Positions 12,786 through 25,798 of a stretch of 64,000 bases of DNA are shown piece by piece (position 1 is the stretch's first letter; the number at the start of each line of letters is the position of its first letter). Source of the stretch: Taxillus chinensis. Its lineage: Eukaryota; Streptophyta; Magnoliopsida; Santalales; Loranthaceae. The notes beneath the pieces are model-generated. The model saw nothing but the letters and a program-made list of their open reading frames with translations. It had not been told where the DNA came from and did not search any database. The translations under genes and the position numbers were made by a program. Where the stretch lies: NCBI GenBank assembly GCA_023512835.1, contig CM042090.1:17886356-17950355 (forward strand), read 5' to 3'.

Positions 12786-14633
12786 GGATCGAACCGCACC
12801 AGTAAATATCTAGCACATTAAAAGTATGAGCTTAAACGTGCTAAACCATTTAGGCCCGCTCCACCACATACTGGCCCATTTTACATCCATAATCTAAACT
12901 TATCACTAATGAGATATCAAATCATTAAAAAAAAACATATGTCATGTACTATTTCACTATTGAAAAGCACAACTAAAAAAATGGCATTTACCATTTAACT
13001 AGGTTAAAAAAAACAAAGCTTTCTAGGCTTAACTCAAAAAATGCAACACTATTTTTTAATGAAAATGAGAAACATATATAGACAAACTCATAGGCATCAT
13101 CACCATTAAAAACAAGCATATCAACTCAAACTATGGTTAATATTTTAAAAAAATCGAAAAGTTTTCAATCAAAACTAGCATATTCAAGGACACCGTGTGT
13201 TATCACAATACACAAGTAAACTCTACTAAATCAAGGATTTAATTAAACTAGCATAATTGTTGAAGTGTTAATAAGATCGATGATTTTTGCATTGAAAGTG
13301 CTAAGGTATAGTTGAAAAGTCAACTGTCGTAAATAAAAATAAACTTTACGAAGGCACCGACAAAGTGAAAATCTATTATATATTCATTCATAGTTTTGTA
13401 ACTAATTGGAAAAATGAAAGAGGAAGTAAAGATGTAGGAGGAGTTATTTTATATTAAATATTACATTTTCATGGAAAGGAATGATGTGAATCTCTCGAAA
13501 TTGTATGATTACCATGTGATTAATTTTATTATGCCTTGTAATCAAAATGTATATTTCAGCTTAATTTTTGTTTTCATGTGATTTTCTTAAAAAGGCAAAC
13601 ATGTAGCTTATTTGTTTTCATTTTTAAAAGAAAGAAAAGTGTAATTTTTTAAGGGAACGTGCTCTCCTGGGATTTAATTTAGGCAATAAAAAAACTAACA
13701 AAAGTAAATGATATTTTGTTTTTAAGGTTCAAATGAGCTAGCTAATGGTACAAATGTGGTAATGTTTGTATCCACACTCATTTAAACCTAAAATAACTGT
13801 AATAAGTAAAATTTTAAACAGGTGGGTTTTGATATTGCAAATAATTTGGTTTTTTTTTTTTACAAACTTTGGATTTTCAAATTTGACATTATGTTTTTTT
13901 TCTAAAAAAAAAAACTTTACCACAAAATCTCCAATCATGTCAAACCAACGAACCCAATTCGATTGTTATTTTTTAAACAAACATAGAAAAGCCTTCCAAA
14001 TCTGAATAGTTTTTTTCCTTTTTGGTGTAATGGGCGTATCTAAATTCTTTTATACTCGAACTCTCAAAGTTAGATTATCAAATATGGCTTCTTCTTTTTT
14101 TTTTTTTTCAGTTCACTATCATTGTAACAAGTGTTCTAACTGCACAATTATTATTTTTTGTCACAAGCGAAACTAGAAAGAATATTTTTAAATAAGAAAC
14201 AAAAACTTCCTTCCCTCGTCACGGATGGTTTTGATTCGATAGTGATTCAATTGATATCAGCATCGTACTATTTCAATTCGTAATATTTATTTAAAAAATC
14301 AATTGTTAAAATAAATAATATGTATCATATTTATAAAATTTAACGCGGGTAAATTTTATAAAAAAAATCAAAAGATCAATAAATTAAAATTATATAAATA
14401 ATTGCTGTATAACGTGATTGTAAGCACTGGATAAGAATTATCTAATACTTTCTAAATAAAAAAGGAATGAAAATAGGCATTTTATGGAAATGAAATTCTC
14501 GTGAGAATTAACTATTTTATTGACACATCTTTCTAGTATTTAATTGAACATTAATATTATTGTTTAGCATTATATACGCACACCAGACTATGAAATAATA
14601 GAACATGTATTGCATTTAAACAAGAGAGGGCAA

Positions 14634-14680
<47 letters not shown>
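14634..14680. repeat. (ATT)n microsatellite
   Basis: About 15 consecutive ATT units without interruption. Confidence 0.9.
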
Positions 14681-14681
<1 letters not shown>

Positions 14682-16672
14682 GACTGGAGTGGAATAAGAC
14701 TTTCTGTAGTGTAATGTTCAGAAATAGATATTTTTGCCAAAAACCAAAAATAATAATAATAAAGTGGATGTGGAAAAGATATTATTTGAGGGGGGGAATG
14801 GCTTGTGACTTGTGAGAGGAAATGTGGCAGTTAGCGATGGGTTAGCTGTATACATTCATTATAAAAAAAAGATCCCATAGCCCAATACAGGACCACATGA
14901 TATTTTCTTATTATACAAACTAATAAATCGATTAGCTTTATTTTATTTATCGAAGACGCCCAGAACTGATGAAATATTCAAAATGAGCGCGGCAATTAGT
15001 ATCATGAAGAATTGAAAAATTGATTAGCTTCATTAGCCAATTACATCAGCCAACGAGTTGTTATGAAAAATTGTATGCAGAACTAGTGTGTTTTTTTTTT
15101 TTTTTTTAGGTAGACAAGCTAGTATGGTCACGTCATTCATACGTGATGTTGTGTATTTTTTAAAAAATGAAATTATTTTAAAAAATAATAAATCAGATAA
15201 TTTATTTAACAGAAAAAAAATACACACAGAGCCATAATGCCATATCGGCCTTTGGATTATTTATTCTCATCGTGCCTGCTTTGTCCAGATACGTAAAAAA
15301 TCTGTATTATTGGGTCTTCCATCGCATTGACGCGTCCCCCGATGATCAATTCAACCTACTACCAAAACCAACTTTACTTTATGGATGGCGGTGCTTTGGA
15401 AGGACAGAGGCGTTGGCTCCTTGTTAAGTGCAGCTCGTCAACGAGGGAGAGATGGCATTAGCACCATCCGTGTGTGCGCCATTACAATAACAGCCAATAA
15501 AAGTAAATATTTCATTTAAATTAAATTAAATTAAATTAAATTAATTTAATTTATCTCTCATAGGACACGAATAAACATATGCCATCATTCTAATTATTTT
15601 GCACCCACGTGGTGTTCCATTGTGAATTATGGAGTTCATTTTAAGCAATATCACTATCTTTCGCGGGGAAACTAATATCAGTGCCATCCTACATTTAAAT
15701 TATATATATATTGAATGAGCTCATCTTGTGAAAGAAACATACGGCAACGTTTTACCGATGAAAAGTTTTTGCTTGCTTATTTTCCTTTGTTTTCTTTTAC
15801 ATGTTTTCGTCATTACTCTTATACGATTGTATGTATGTGTGTTTTATATACTTCTATATTACTATTACATTTACACACAAACTTTTACCCAAGGTTTGCC
15901 TATGTGATGACCGAGGATTTTAAATTTCGTATTGAATTCTGAATTTTAAATTTAATTTATATTTAATATGAAAGAAAATGTCTTTTTTTTTAAAAAATAT
16001 TTTAAAATAATAAAAGTATGGGAAAAATACGAAAAATAAATTTATTTGAGTCTTTTATAAAAAAATAAATTTATATTTGAAAATAAAAAAAACTATAATT
16101 GAATCTAAGTGGGATTTAATTTTTAGATTCAAGAATAACGGGTCCCGTAATAATTAAAATTATTATTCTGTGAATTGAGTTTTGAAAATAGATTAGTTTC
16201 TTGGTTATTTTCAAAAATAATTTTTAACTTTTTTTGTTTTTAAGTTTAATTTTTTTTATGTAACTTTTAAATATTTTTTAATTTTTCTTTTTATCTATTT
16301 TATTATATCGGTTTACAATTTGTTTTCTACGTTTATACGACCTAAGTTGAAAAAAAACCACAGAGCCACTTGTCCCTAGTGTTTTTTTATTTTTATTTTT
16401 ATTGTTTGGCATATTTTTTCCTTTGTTAGAATATAATTAAAAACTTAATTAGTATATTATATTAGTAGATTATAAAATTCATATTTTTATTATTTTAAAA
16501 ATAAAATTTTATTTCAAAAATAAGGTAACAAACCTGGCCTACATGAGCCATTGGGTCTTTTGGTAGGTATCTCATTTGGATTCACTCGAAGGTCTTATTC
16601 AAATAAAGGTATAAATAACATGTTCCCACGGTAACGACTAAATTAGTTAATTCACGAGTCATGTCATAATTC

Positions 16673-16812
<140 letters not shown>

Positions 16813-19800
16813 GGATCATTTTTTTTAACGTACCGACTTAAACGTTGATCAAATCAATAACATATAAGAGGATCTTAAACGCAAATATATTGTTGGAGTT
16901 GCATATTTTTAGAATGTTAACCATGTTACATGTATATGTATATGTGTGTACATATTAGAATCACGCCTATATATTATTTTAAATATACCGTATACAAAAT
17001 TATGAAAAATACATGTAAACAAAATAAAATGGGAAGACCATTCTTCCTTTTTTTGGTCTTCCAAAGCTGGATTAAAATATATCATTTAAAAACATCCAGC
17101 GTGCATACGGTCATATAGGGAGGGTAGTTCTTCTTCCCTGTTGCTTCCCGTAGAAGTGCTATTGATGCAGATAGAGGAAGGGGTCGTAGCAGAAACAAAT
17201 ATAGAAAAATAATAGTCAAACATGAAAGATGAGTTGACCAAAGTAGTAGTACTATATAGCTATGGTTTTGTCCAGGATTTAATTATCTTCGTTATACAAA
17301 AAACTACATTAATTAATCATGATTGTTAGTTGAAAATTCAATCGCGTGTCTGCATTTTAAAGCGACCTTGGCAGAATAAAGATTTAAAAAAAAAAAAGTT
17401 CAGCTGTAAAAGAGCAGTTAACTATGCCAGTAGCATCACCCATAAATCTGTTGTACAAATAAAATTGTATTAAAGGGTGTCTTTTTTATGGTTGGCCACA
17501 GAATCACTGAATGAGATGCCTCCTCCTCCTCCAGTCCTCCTTTTGTCCACTTTTGAACATCCCCTCTAGGATGTATGAACCAAAAACCACAAATTAGCCC
17601 TAATCTTCAGCATCAAAGACAATAACTTAGGTTTGTTTATCAGAGTTTGAAACAAAAACAGTGACCCAAGACCCAAGAAAGAATCGTGATGTTTCATCAA
17701 AAACTAAGTAAAAAAGGGTGGAAAAAAAAATCTAAAGCTTAGTAGGTAAGAAAAATCAAATATTTTTGTTTGCATAGGATGCTTGAATTTGTTTTTATTT
17801 TTTTTTCCTTCCCCGCATTAACGCATTAAGGCATGCTTGACAACGAAAGCCTATTATGATATAAAGGAACTTTACTTTGGAGACAAATTCCTAGTCTTTT
17901 ATGGTATTCATATTCTTTGATTTTGCTACCTTTAAATCCACTCTTGTTTTTTTGCCGTCCACACAATCTCTCTGTTGCGGTCGGAACTTCTCACTTATAC
18001 CCAAAATCTTAAACTTTTCGTGTAGTGCCGGTTTTAAAATTTGACAGGTCAATGCTGATTTCAAGGACTCTATTATGTCACTTTTCTTTTTACCTTCGAG
18101 CTCAGAAGCACGAGGCATCCCTTCCCTGTGGTCTAAAAGTAAAGGGTCATCTCGTGTTTGAGATCCGAGCCTCCTAGAGGCTCACTCTCACCCACTACGT
18201 TTTTTTTTTTAATCCTTCGTTTGTTTTTTTATTTGTTTCTTCTTTTTACTTTTGCAGAGCACAATATTTGATCTTTTTTTACTGTTGCAGAGCCCAATGG
18301 TTGGATTGGGAGCATAGCCGTCACACCACCTACCCCCAAATGGCAAATACCCGCATACCTTTTAAAAACAGAAAAAAGAAAAAGAAAAAGGAAGACCTCC
18401 GGTACTCGCACAATGTAGAAGTCTTGTATACATATATCAAACTATTTATTGAAACTTGTTAACTTAGGAATTAGAATTATTTTATATGATAAAAAAATTA
18501 TCATTTTAGCTTATTTCAAGGAAATTGAGTTTCTTTTATAAAATAAGTAAATTATTTTTTGATAATATATATTGGCTACATTATAAATTTTAACAAGAAA
18601 AATTTTAAAATATTTGTTTTTGTAAAGGTTATAATAGGGAGGCTAAAAAAAGAACTCTGGAAAATAACTTTCCGATTTGGAATAAAAGATTTTTATTTTC
18701 GAAAAGAGTGTTGATCAGGTTTCGTTGGTCATTTTCTAACTTTACCGAATGCAAGATATATATACATATATATATATATATATACATATGATAAATATGT
18801 CTAATTTATGCTTTTTAAAATCACGAATATTTTCGTACATTAGTTTTCATGACCCTTATTTAAGTCATTTTAGTATGAAAATATCTTTCTTGTATTTTTG
18901 CTAGATATTTATTAAGATTGTTTTAAATAATCGGACTCAAAAATCATATCAAATTATTAAATTGGTTCATTTAAAATTAAATTAATTCTTGTTTCATTTT
19001 TACAATAAACCTTATTTGATTCTATTAAATAGAGAAAAAGAAATATAATTTTCGGAACTCAAATAATCAAATTAAAATTTGATTATGTAAAATTTTAAAT
19101 TTTAAATATTTATTTATAAATATATTCTTTAGTAACCAAAACGCAGCCAAAATATTTTGAACCGGTCCTTTATGTTCCTTCGTAGTTTGATTTAGTTTTT
19201 ATTTTTATTTTTTAGAAACTTGATTCTTGAAAATTTGAACTGAATTGTTTATTTGACTTATTTGTACCTAAATAAGCTCTCCTTCGTATACTAGAATCCT
19301 AGCATAATAGGTATACCATATTAACCACCTGGTATATACATATTTTATGTATAAGATGATACAAAAAAAAATGTCACTTTTAACAATATTAGTTGGCTTA
19401 AAATTAATCATATCAATTTTAATGAGGTAGTTGTTAACATTAGAGCATTAGTTGTTGACTGAAGAAAAATTAATTTTTATAAGTTTGATGCATTACAATA
19501 TGATTTTTTTAAAAAAGTAAAAGTTAAGATTAGAAATGAATTTTAAAAAATAATACGGTAATACAAACATAATCAAACTTATCGAATTTTACAGATTTAA
19601 CCCGTCAAAAAACATAGTTCAGCCCAGATAGCCAACAGATTAGAATCCCATTTAAGATCCTGAGAACCGAAATCACATATAAATATTTATTGTGTTTTGG
19701 CCACCCGTTTACTTGTGTTCTTATAAAACTTTTGTGTTAAAATTTCTCTTTAGATCCATTTTTAAAGTTGTTTGAACTATAAATATTTTTTATTATTAAA

Positions 19801-19890
19801 GTTATAATAATATATTATTAAATTGGTAAATCGAATATATAATGAAACGTAGGATCATACACGAGTAAATATTAAATTTAAGAAAAAATG
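16813..19890. other. AT-rich intergenic DNA, no recognised gene
   Basis: No gene recognised. A minus-strand open frame at 17891-18118 (75 codons, starts MPRASELEGKK) is flanked by a GC-richer patch to about 18200. It matches no family I know and has no supporting exons. An (AT)n/(ATAC) run lies at 18758-18788. Confidence 0.5.
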
Positions 19891-20480
19891 TCAGTTTTCA
19901 TCAAGATTTGAAGATTGGTTTGGCGAAAAAATTGTCTGTTCATTGCCACTATCGTGTGTCGCGTCCTCGCCATCTGATTCCTCCTCACCAACGCCTCCAC
20001 CTCCATCCATGGTACGACCACTGCAATTTCCTGTCCTCATCGATCCGTCCTTTCCCATAGAAACAGCAAAGTCCGAACAGGGTTCGCGCGCACAAAACAC
20101 TTCAACCCAATACCAGAAATTAAAAAAAAAAATAGGAAGAAAATGAGGCCAAAACCGAACGAACTGAGAGAGGGGTGCGGTGGTGGGGGCACTTGTCGTC
20201 TAAGGCGGCCCATTGGGCGCGGGAAGCGGGGAAGGATCCAACCAGAAGACGACGTCACAGTCGAGGAGCTGAAACGGCGTAGGGATTGAAGTATCGAGGG
20301 CCTCGGTCGAGGAAACTAGGCTCAGTGGTCTCGCCGCCTGAATCCGAGGGACGAAGTGTCTCCGCTCGATTCATTATTAGGGATAGTGTCGCAATCGACG
20401 GATGAGTCGTCGGGTCAACGACTCGTTGAGCGGCGGAGGAGAAGAGGCTTTGTTTCCTTGCGGCGGCGTCGATGGTTAGG
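19891..20480 (-). pseudogene. GC-rich segment resembling a truncated gene start
   Basis: About 590 bp of G+C-rich, CG-rich sequence sits abruptly in AT-rich DNA, like the first exon and leader of a plant gene. On the minus strand one short frame runs from an ATG at 20374 to a stop at 20255 and contains RGPRYFNPYAVSAP. A second, 19891-20100, contains the acidic stretch EEESDGEDATHD and lies behind a T-rich run that could be an intron end. The two could not be joined with confidence and no continuing exons were seen down to 18.4 kb. I do not recognise the family. A gene fragment copied by a transposon or a gene truncated by decay would fit; an unrecognised intact small gene is also possible. 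Confidence 0.3.
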
Positions 20481-21728
20481 GGTTTGGAGATGGGAAGGGA
20501 AGGAATATATATTTTTATTTTAACAAAAAAAATAAGAGTAAGATTTATGTGTGTGTGTATATATATATATATATCAAAAGTTATAACTACTAAATTTTAT
20601 GCAAAATTTATCTTTAGCAATGATTAAAGATAAATATACACAAAAAATTATAAATATGAATATAAATATAAATATAAATATAATTTTTAGATTTACTCGT
20701 AGATAAATATACATCTATATTTTTTTTTACCATTTTCTATGTGATGTAATTATTTTTACATGTGAATTTAAAACACTAATAAAAGTAATCTAACAAAATT
20801 GAAGAGAAAAAAACACAACACAATATTCCCTTTGTTTGGTACACGTGAAAAACTGATGGAAAACGGAGCATGAAAATCAATTGAAGTTGCATTTTTCTGT
20901 TGTTTGGTAATCGAAGAAAATATACAAACTACAGTAACACTTAAATGACACCTTTTTCTTACCACCACACTGAAAATCAATGGTAAGTGAATTTTTTTAA
21001 ATATTTTTCGTCTATGCCGTTATCAGTTGTTTCACTTTTTTATTGACAGTAAATTACAAAATATATTTTCAATGCATTTTTTTTATATTTTCTTATTACT
21101 CCCACCCAATAAAATAAAAAAACAATTTTATACTTATTTTCTTTTTATCTTTCCTTTCTTCATTCCTTTTCGCCAAATTTTTTTCAATATTATTACTTTA
21201 CCTTACAAAGCCAAGTGTCACATTGTGAATAGGATGATATTGGTGGGCGTCTCCGGACAAGACGAAAAGCGTAACTGGTACAGATGAAATAGAAAAAAGA
21301 ATACGCTACTAATCTCGGATTTGACGTTGAAAAGGAAATTTGATCATTCATACAAAAATTGATTGAAAGCTAAAGTCATTCTTGCTGAGCTTAAGTCATA
21401 TCAAAATAAGGTATTCCCATAAATAATTTATTTGAAACATTAATGAAGAGTGACACACGGATAAAAACACTCATCCCTTAGCAAAAGGCATATGTAAGAG
21501 CACGAGAGTAGTGGAACTCTAAAAATATTAATTTAATAAAAAAGGTCGCATACCCCATTCCCAAAATCTCTCTCTTTATTGCGAAATCATCACCTTTTGC
21601 CCGATGTCCTCCTCTCACGCAACTCTTATTTCCTTGGTTTGTGTCGGTCGTGGTTTCTTTCATCGGCTTCCATCACCAAGGCCAGACATCCAAACCAACG
21701 ACCACCAATTTCCGATCTCCATCATCTC
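20481..21728. other. AT-rich intergenic DNA with MITE-like sequence
   Basis: Contains a (TG)n(TA)n run at 20549-20574 and TAAATA-type tandem repeats near 20655-20680. Around 20820-21180 the phrase TTTGTTTGGTACACG and later CCCACCCAAT recall ends of Tourist/hAT-like miniature elements, but no paired ends or target duplication could be fixed. No gene recognised. Confidence 0.4.
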
Positions 21729-21862
21729 GGTTACTGCTGCGACCATCCATGTCAGCGACGCATACAATCAGTCCCCAAATAACCCCACCACATTCACCTT
21801 CGCGGTTGTTACTGCTGCGACCAGCCATGTCAGTGATGTATACAATCAGTCACCAGATTAAT
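21729..21862 (+). repeat. 78-bp imperfect tandem duplication
   Basis: The segment beginning TTACTGCTGCGACC at 21731 recurs at 21809 with few differences, both copies followed by CATGTCAG and TACAATCAGTC. It lies in a GC-richer patch (about 21560-22130) that is open in several frames but matches no known protein; a (CA)n run follows at about 21870-21891. Confidence 0.75.
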
Positions 21863-24800
21863 AACCCCACCACACACACACACACACACACCTTCACGGT
21901 GGTAGTTGTTGCCTTGCTGTCTGATTGTTATCACAGTATCTATTCATGTCGCTCACTGTTGTTACGATGGTACCCCAAATACTGACATCCCCGACCAACC
22001 AAGATTTTCCACCCACGCCACGCTGCCACGCCATCCTCATCGAAGGCCTAACGTCCCCATGTCTCCATTGATTTTAAGCCTATCCGTTTCTCCTACTTCC
22101 CTTTTCGTTCTCTCCACCTGCTTTTATCGATGGGAGTTCAGTGTCAAATATTCATTCATAACAAAGGCCACGTCAGCAATCCATCCAATTAATATGATAT
22201 TATTATTTTTTAAATAAGCGTATTAATGTTATTATTTTATTTTTTAAAAAAAATATTTAAAAAAATTGAAATTATTTATATAAGTATTATAAAAATAAAT
22301 TTATTCAAATTATAGTAATAACGCCTCTTTTTTTTTATTAATATTTCTTTTCACTTGTATGATTGCACATGGCGGGACATATGCCTTTACTATGCTAACC
22401 CCGTGAGTCTTACTCTACATTGAGGTATGGGTTTTCTAAACTTAATGATTTTATTTTTGTTTTGAAATTACATTATTACATTTCGCAAATTTTACCAACT
22501 TTGGATATCATTTAAATGTGAAGTTCTTATAAATTACATACGATTTGAATTGTAGTGCTGACAAAATCATTATTATTGTTATTATTATTATTATAAAAAA
22601 AAACTAAAATTATTTATTATGATTATTCTTGTTGTATGGTCCTCTCTCTATATATTTTTACGGAAAAACAAAAGTTATTATTATTCAAATGAGATTGTTT
22701 GCAATAAGTAGAAAGTGCGGCAGACAGTCAAATAGTATACAGAGTATTTTTTGTATTAACATTTGCAAGTAATACACACTCAACAAACCAAATACACACC
22801 CATATGCTCTCTAGAAGTACACGTGTATTAGGAAGCTTTCGCGATACAATTACAACTCACTCCGAAATTTCACAATAGGATTACACAGTGACAAGCAATC
22901 GTGAATAAAAACAATGCTTGCAATGCCTTAGGATGTGTGGATGAAAATGGTGATTTTCTTATTGGAAGTTTGGGAATGCATTAGTAGTTTACCAAATCAC
23001 CACGGTATCGATCTGACATTACTCACTGTTAAGTCCAAACTCCTAATTAGAACATTAATATTAAACTTAAATAAGTCATACATGTTTATTTGGGAACAAA
23101 ATTAAGAAATTAGAAACTTATTATTCAGGATTTTAAAGTTTCAGATTTTAACCATTCGTATAAAAAGGATAATGTCATCGTGTGTCTAGTTTTATTTCAA
23201 CCACCATTTCAGCCCTGTTTTTTGTTATGTATTTATGTTATGTTTTTCAACCCCTATATTTAAATACATATCCAATTTCAAATAAGTATTTGAATATGAA
23301 ATGAGTATTATTAAATAATAACATTTTGTTCTCGATGAACCAATGTGAATGAATTAAATCAAGTCAAGTAATAAGATTTTTAAATGTGTTCATTACTATT
23401 AATCAATAAACTATGTTAAACATAAATTTTAATTTATGATGTTCATAAACCGTTTACAATCGTTATTATAATATTTATAAATATTTACAAATATAATTAC
23501 AAAAACTTCAAAATCTATCAAAATAATTTAAATTATAGTCTTGTTCTAAAAAAACAAATTATTTAATTGGTAGGCTATATTATCATTATTTAATATAATT
23601 AAATAATTACTATATATATATATATATTATAGTAGCATTATAATAACCGTAATAGTAATAATAATAGTAAATAAGAAACATATGTTTTTATTTAACACTT
23701 TAAAGTATATGCGTATAAAAATATATTTAATAAAAACATCCTTTATACGTAAAAATTTAATTATTGATTATTTATTCACGGATAATATTTATGAACACAA
23801 TTAATTTTTATTAATTATTCATGAATATTTATTTATAAATACTATAATTACGTTTGTGAATGACATTATTTATTGACGATCGAGTATAAACTATCTTTGT
23901 ACTTTTCTATATTCTATTTAGCTAAATATAATATTTTTAATTTTTTTTCCGTCTCCAAATGAAAGCCACAGTTGATGCGAATGCTTGTATAAATTTCTTT
24001 CCAAGTAGTTCGGTTAAGAGTGTGAGCCTCTTTGCAAAATCTTCATGACCAGGCAAGAATACATTTACTATCATTGATATTATTATTTTTATAGTAATTG
24101 AATGACAAATATAATATTTTTACAATAATTACTTATATAATTTACCTGGAATTTTTTATTTGTAAATTACTTGTGCATATGATTCGCACATAAACAAGTT
24201 CATATTATTAGATTAGTATGAAGAAAGTTTACCCGTACACCCAATACATAACATTACTCATTATTAATTAAAATGACCCCCACAGCAACATTGCCATTAC
24301 ATTATTTTGAGGTAGGCGTGCAGAAGCCCAATAAATAAATAAATGCATTTAAATAAATCCATGAATTATGAGAGAGAGAGGGAGAGAGGGAGAGGAGGAG
24401 GAAACAGTGGGATATTTTAAGTCTGAGACTCTGATACATCTACCATTCTTCAATATTTCGAACGTCACCAAACACGGCTAAAAGAAAAATCTAATTTTGG
24501 CTCCACAAGCAAGTCCTTTCTTTTAAATGCAGCACAAAATGCTTCCCCATATCCACCGTCGAAGCCTTTTGCCAACAAAAGGGACCGATGATGGGTTTAA
24601 GAAATCGGGTTTCAAATTTTCGTTGGTCAAATAATTGAACTCTCTCACATGGTGCTTGGAGGCTCGGCCGGGGGGGATGATGGATTATGTACGGACGGAC
24701 ATGTGAAAATGATACACTAGTGAAAATAATATTATTTCTTAAAAATATATTTAAAAATAATTAATCTAATAAGTTTAAAATTGTTTATGAGTATAAAAAT

Positions 24801-25798
24801 AATATTTTTCTGAATTTATACTTTTTTAAAATAATATTTTTTTTAAATATAAAATTACCAAACATAATCAAAACTTTCTTAGTGGTGGCAGTTTATTATT
24901 ATCAAATCATATTGAAATGTATCGATTTCAAAAATAAGTTTGGTACCTACGTTTGGTGATAATGTTTTTGAAAATATTATTATTTTTTAAATAATAAATT
25001 TAAATAAGTTTAATTTTTTTTTAAATTTTTTAATTTATTTTTTGAAACACGTGCGGTTATAATTATTTTTTAAAAATACTTTTAAATTTAAATTTATTTT
25101 TATTTGAAGAATCAAATAAAATTTAAATTTTTTTTATTTTATTACATATGCTCACAATACATATATATATATGTGTGTGTGTGTGTGATTTTTTTTTAAA
25201 AATAATTTCTCCGTATAAAAAGAAATTATTTTGAAATTAAAATTATCATGAACTTTATCAAAATACTACCGAATAAATCATATAATTTAAAACTAAATTT
25301 ACATAATTTAAAATGAGAAATCAAAATTAATAAATAAATGGTATAACGTGGGGTTTTGGCTTTGAATTTACGTTCATTCAACGAATATAGATGTATATCC
25401 GGAAACATTGTATGTAGATAAGTAATGAAAAGATAATGACAGATTACGAAGAAATAGCGCAATTAAAGTCACACATGAGGCGATCTTCTTGACCTCGCTT
25501 TTCCACGCTATCGTATTTATTAGGCGCAGACAGCGTGTAGAAATAAACGTTCGTATTATTATGATTACTACAAGCCTCTTTTCCTGTGACGTGGCAACAA
25601 CTTGGTTTTGACTACCAATGGAATGCTGCCACGCACGAGAAGCTTACGTAAAATAATAATAATTATTTCCTATTAGTAAAAATAATAAAATATAAGTGCG
25701 GCAGGAATGTAATGGGCCCACTAATTACCACATACGTGGGCCCCTTAAAGTAGCGTGAGAAGCACGCGCGGGAAGACAAAATTGAGTGGCGTTGGGCA
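21863..25798. other. AT-rich intergenic DNA and CUTA promoter
   Basis: No gene recognised. About 23330-23900 repeats phrases of the hAT-like element found in the CUTA and PGI introns (ATTCATGAATA, TTCATAAAC), suggesting a degraded relative. A purine-rich GA tract lies at 24369-24402. The last 300 bases before CUTA carry GACGTGGC (25588), TGGGCCCA (25713-25720) and ACGTGGGCCCC (25734-25744), ACGT-core and site II-type motifs common in plant housekeeping promoters. Confidence 0.5.

Larger units (their letters stand above)
11279..16672. other. Gene-poor AT-rich DNA
   Basis: About 5.4 kb without a recognisable gene. Contents seen: a stem-loop element around 12557-12785, an (ATT)n microsatellite at 14634-14680, a T run with flanking low-complexity sequence near 15090-15107, and an AAATT-type repeat at about 15510-15550. 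The open frames here are short, low-complexity and lack splice or family signals. Confidence 0.55.

Noticed and set aside
18120..18200. tRNA- or SINE-like B-box resemblance near GTTTGAGATCC
   Set aside because: No matching A box, no tRNA fold and no tail could be found at the right spacing.
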